From the NCBI GenBank assembly GCA_012798745.1, contig JAAZMQ010000244.1, positions 1 through 7,217 of the forward strand: a DNA stretch of 7,217 nucleotides. Direction: 5' to 3'. Position 1 is the first letter of the stretch; the number at the start of each line of letters is the position of its first letter. Under the pieces are notes generated by a model. That model saw only the letters and a program-made list of their open reading frames with translations. It did not search any database and had not been told where the DNA came from. This document shows, piece by piece, positions 5,106 through 7,217 of this stretch. The stretch is from Bacteroidales bacterium (GTDB lineage: Bacteria; Bacteroidota; Bacteroidia; Bacteroidales; Dysgonomonadaceae). Position numbers and translations under genes: made by a program.

Positions 5106-6980
5106 ATGGATTTCAATTACGACATAATTGTTGTTGGAGCAGGACATGCCGGATGCGAAGCAGCTACCGCAGCAGCCAATTTGGGATCAAAAACATTGCT
5201 CATCACAATGGATATGAACAATATTGCACAAATGAGCTGTAATCCGGCTGTAGGAGGCATTGCAAAAGGGCAGATCGTACGCGAAATTGATGCCTTGGGA
5301 GGACAAATGGGCATCGTGAGCGATCGCACTGCCATACAATTCCGTATGCTAAACCGATCGAAAGGACCTGCAATGTGGAGTCCCCGTGCTCAAAGCGATA
5401 GGATGAAATTCATTAGCACATGGCGAGAAATTATCGAAAACACACCCAATCTCTACATGTGGCAAGACACCGTTACTGAACTCATATTCAAAAACGACAC
5501 CCTTGTCGGAGTAAAAACCCGAATGGGTGTGAAATTTACGGCAAAATCTATTATACTTACCAACGGAACCTTTCTGAATGGCTTAATCCATATTGGCAAA
5601 GTCCAAATCAGTGGAGGAAGAATATCAGAACCGGCATCGTACGGAATAACGGAACAACTTCAATCGCTCGGTTTTAAAACTGATCGATTAAAAACCGGCA
5701 CGCCGGTAAGAATAGACGGGAGAAGTGTTGATTTTTCTCTTATGGAAGAACAGAAGAGTGAGGACGATTTTCACAAATTTTCCTATCTCCCGGATGTCAA
5801 ACGGGAATTAAAACAACGAAGCTGTTGGATTACGTATACTTCGGAATCTGTTCATGAGACGCTGCGTGAGGGATTGAAAGATTCCCCATTGTACAACGGG
5901 CAAATAAAAAGCATTGGCCCCCGTTATTGCCCTAGTATAGAAACAAAGATTGTAACGTTTGCACAAAAAACAAGCCATCAGTTGTTTCTTGAACCGGAAG
6001 GAGAAAATACAAACGAATATTATTTAAATGGTTTTTCTTCATCCCTACCCTTGCAAATTCAATTGAAAGCATTGCAACGCGTACCTGCGTTTAAAAATGT
6101 CCATATTTTTCGTCCGGGATATGCCATCGAATACGATTTCTTCGATCCAACACAACTCTATCCGACACTGGAGACTAAGCGGATAAAAAATTTGTTTTTT
6201 GCCGGTCAAATCAATGGCACTACGGGATATGAAGAAGCCGCAGGACAAGGATTAATTGCAGGAATTAATGCGCATATCAACTGTCATGGCGGTAATCCCT
6301 TTGTACTACGCAGAGATGAGGCATACATCGGTGTGCTTATAGATGATCTAATCACAAAAGGTGTAGACGAACCCTACCGCATGTTTACATCTCGTGCAGA
6401 ATACCGTATTCTGCTACGCCAAGATAATGCGGATGAAAGATTGACTCAAAAAGGATATGATATAGGCTTAGCAACAAGCGAAAGAATGCAACTTCTTACA
6501 AGCAAACAATCGGAAATAGAAAGACTTATCGATTTTGTATCACGTTTTTCTATCAAAGCCAATCGAATCAATCCATTTTTAGAATCCATAGAAACAGCAC
6601 CGCTCAAAAGAAATACTAAACTCATCAATTTGCTTGTGCGTCCACATATAGAAATTGAAACCCTTGCGGACGAAATAGCGCCACTTAAAGAGGTTTTAGA
6701 CTCAATAAAAGATCGAAAAGAAGAAATTATAGAAGCGGCCAACATTGCTATAAAATATGGAGGATATATCGAACGAGAACGCGTCATGGCCAATAAAATA
6801 AAACGCCTGGAAGATATTCGAATAAAAGATAAATTCAACTATAACGAAATCCAATCGCTATCAACTGAAGCAAGACAAAAACTAACTCAAATCAACCCTG
6901 AAACTATAGCCCAAGCAAGTCGAATCCCGGGAGTTTCACCTAACGATATTTCGGTTCTGCTTGTGTTAATGGGTCGATAA
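5106..6980 (+). CDS. mnmG: tRNA uridine-5-carboxymethylaminomethyl modification enzyme MnmG (GidA)
   Basis: A 624-residue FAD enzyme. With MnmE (not in this window) it installs the (carboxymethyl)aminomethyl group at C5 of wobble uridine 34 in tRNAs reading two-codon boxes, using methylene-tetrahydrofolate and NADH. Visible landmarks: Rossmann FAD motif GAGHAG at 11-16; MSCNPAVGGIAKG with Cys45; RMLNRSKGPAMWSPRAQSDR at about 80-99; GRISEPASYG at 171-180; RLKTGTPVRIDG; GPRYCPSIETK with Cys275 (Cys45 and Cys275 correspond to E. coli Cys47 and Cys277); FAGQINGTTGYEEAAGQG at about 365-382; FTSRAEYRILLRQDNADERL; and the C-terminal helical MnmE/tRNA-binding region with YGGYIERE. It is intact and of normal family length. 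I chose ATG 5106, preceded by AAGGAA, over ATG 5088 because of promoter position and because MDFNYDIIVVGAG matches the usual N-terminus. It has its own promoter. apt follows after 59 bp with parS between. Confidence 0.98.
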   Translation: MDFNYDIIVVGAGHAGCEAATAAANLGSKTLLITMDMNNIAQMSCNPAVGGIAKGQIVREIDALGGQMGIVSDRTAIQFRMLNRSKGPAMWSPRAQSDRMKFISTWREIIENTPNLYMWQDTVTELIFKNDTLVGVKTRMGVKFTAKSIILTNGTFLNGLIHIGKVQISGGRISEPASYGITEQLQSLGFKTDRLKTGTPVRIDGRSVDFSLMEEQKSEDDFHKFSYLPDVKRELKQRSCWITYTSESVHETLREGLKDSPLYNGQIKSIGPRYCPSIETKIVTFAQKTSHQLFLEPEGENTNEYYLNGFSSSLPLQIQLKALQRVPAFKNVHIFRPGYAIEYDFFDPTQLYPTLETKRIKNLFFAGQINGTTGYEEAAGQGLIAGINAHINCHGGNPFVLRRDEAYIGVLIDDLITKGVDEPYRMFTSRAEYRILLRQDNADERLTQKGYDIGLATSERMQLLTSKQSEIERLIDFVSRFSIKANRINPFLESIETAPLKRNTKLINLLVRPHIEIETLADEIAPLKEVLDSIKDRKEEIIEAANIAIKYGGYIERERVMANKIKRLEDIRIKDKFNYNEIQSLSTEARQKLTQINPETIAQASRIPGVSPNDISVLLVLMGR

Positions 6981-6985
6981 TTTTT

Positions 6986-7003
6986 ATGTTCCACGTGGAA
7001 CAT
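6986..7003. other. parS: parS centromere-like site (ParB-binding palindrome)
   Basis: ATGTTCCACGTGGAACAT is a perfect 18-bp palindrome. Its inner 16 bp, TGTTCCACGTGGAACA (6987-7002), match the broadly conserved chromosomal parS consensus TGTTnCACGTGnAACA, as described for Bacillus, Caulobacter and Pseudomonas. ParB binds such sites, loads as a CTP-dependent clamp and spreads, organising the origin region for segregation by ParA/SMC. It begins 6 bp after the mnmG stop and ends 36 bp before apt. It lacks a following T tract, so it is not a typical terminator. Only one such site is present in the window; the ParAB genes are not here. Confidence 0.85.
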
Positions 7004-7039
7004 TCAGCGAAACTATAAACAACTATTAATACTATACAC

Positions 7040-7217
7040 ATGGATATTCAAACATTAGCAGCAGCTGTGCGCAACATACCTGATTTCCCTGAAAAGGGGA
7101 TACAGTTTAAAGATATCACTACCCTATTTCAATCGAGCGAATATTTGGGAAAATTATCAGATATCCTGTACGAACGATACAAAGATAAAGGAGTTACAAA
7201 AGTAGCCGGAATAGAAT
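7040..7217 (+). CDS. apt: Adenine phosphoribosyltransferase, 3'-truncated by the window edge
   Basis: The first 59 codons of a purine-salvage enzyme that converts adenine plus PRPP to AMP and pyrophosphate in the cytoplasm. The visible N-terminus, AAVRNIPDFPEKGIQFKDIT followed by TLF, carries the APT-specific FPxxGIxFKDIT block at about residues 16-27. VAGIE at 55-59 begins the 'vvGiEaRGF' strand. About two thirds of the usual 170-180 residues, including the PRPP-binding loop, lie beyond the window. The start is ATG 7040. The 59-bp gap after mnmG contains the parS palindrome but no TAnnTTTG box, so read-through transcription from mnmG is likely. In Bacteroidales apt is, as I recall, commonly followed by uvrC, which would be expected just outside. 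Confidence 0.95.
   Translation, partial: MDIQTLAAAVRNIPDFPEKGIQFKDITTLFQSSEYLGKLSDILYERYKDKGVTKVAGIE

Noticed and set aside
6446..6838. 130-codon - strand open frame inside mnmG
   Set aside because: Antisense shadow of the MnmG C-terminal helical region, Ser/Ile-rich as expected from the reverse of Lys/Glu/Asp codons; no family recognised.
6986..7003. The palindrome after mnmG as a Rho-independent terminator
   Set aside because: The sequence after it on either strand has no T tract, there is no loop in the symmetric unit, and the sequence is an exact parS match.

Overview
The window looks like ordinary chromosomal DNA of a Bacteroidota member, most likely order Bacteroidales. The protein sequences have the flavour of Bacteroides, Paludibacter or Dysgonomonas homologues. 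Starts lack strong Shine-Dalgarno sequences, and upstream regions carry the Bacteroidota -7 promoter element TAnnTTTG. The gene order ybeY-mnmG-apt fits what I recall for this order. The genus cannot be fixed from the sequence alone.

Layout. (1) Positions 2-2194, + strand: the 3' five-sixths of valS (valyl-tRNA synthetase), running in from the left edge. (2) 2298-3017, - strand, convergent with valS: a membrane-anchored helix-hairpin-helix protein of the ComEA type. (3) 3018-3248: a divergent intergenic region holding a good + strand promoter for the next gene. On the - strand it also holds a promoter-like box followed about 65 bp later by a strong intrinsic terminator, which suggests a short RNA or an attenuated leader. 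(4) 3249-4481, +: a fused SpmA/SpmB-type ('spore maturation', Gate-domain) membrane protein. (5) 4534-4953, +: ybeY, the rRNA-maturation endonuclease. (6) 4954-5105: a terminator-like dyad fused to the mnmG promoter. (7) 5106-6980, +: mnmG (gidA), a tRNA wobble-uridine modification enzyme. (8) 6986-7003: a perfect 18-bp palindrome that matches the bacterial chromosomal centromere site parS (ParB-binding). (9) 7040 to the right edge, +: the first 59 codons of apt, adenine phosphoribosyltransferase.

Most genes belong to core translation or RNA metabolism: tRNA charging, 16S rRNA 3' processing and tRNA wobble modification. Purine salvage follows. Two translation starts need care. The longest open frames of the Spm-like gene and of mnmG both begin inside or immediately beside a -7 promoter box, so I place the starts at the next ATG (3249 and 5106).

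I see no mobile element, CRISPR array, tRNA/rRNA gene, defence system or biosynthetic cluster. I do not think the window holds a previously undescribed multi-gene system. The observations most worth following are the parS site between mnmG and apt and the - strand promoter/terminator unit at 3065-3169.
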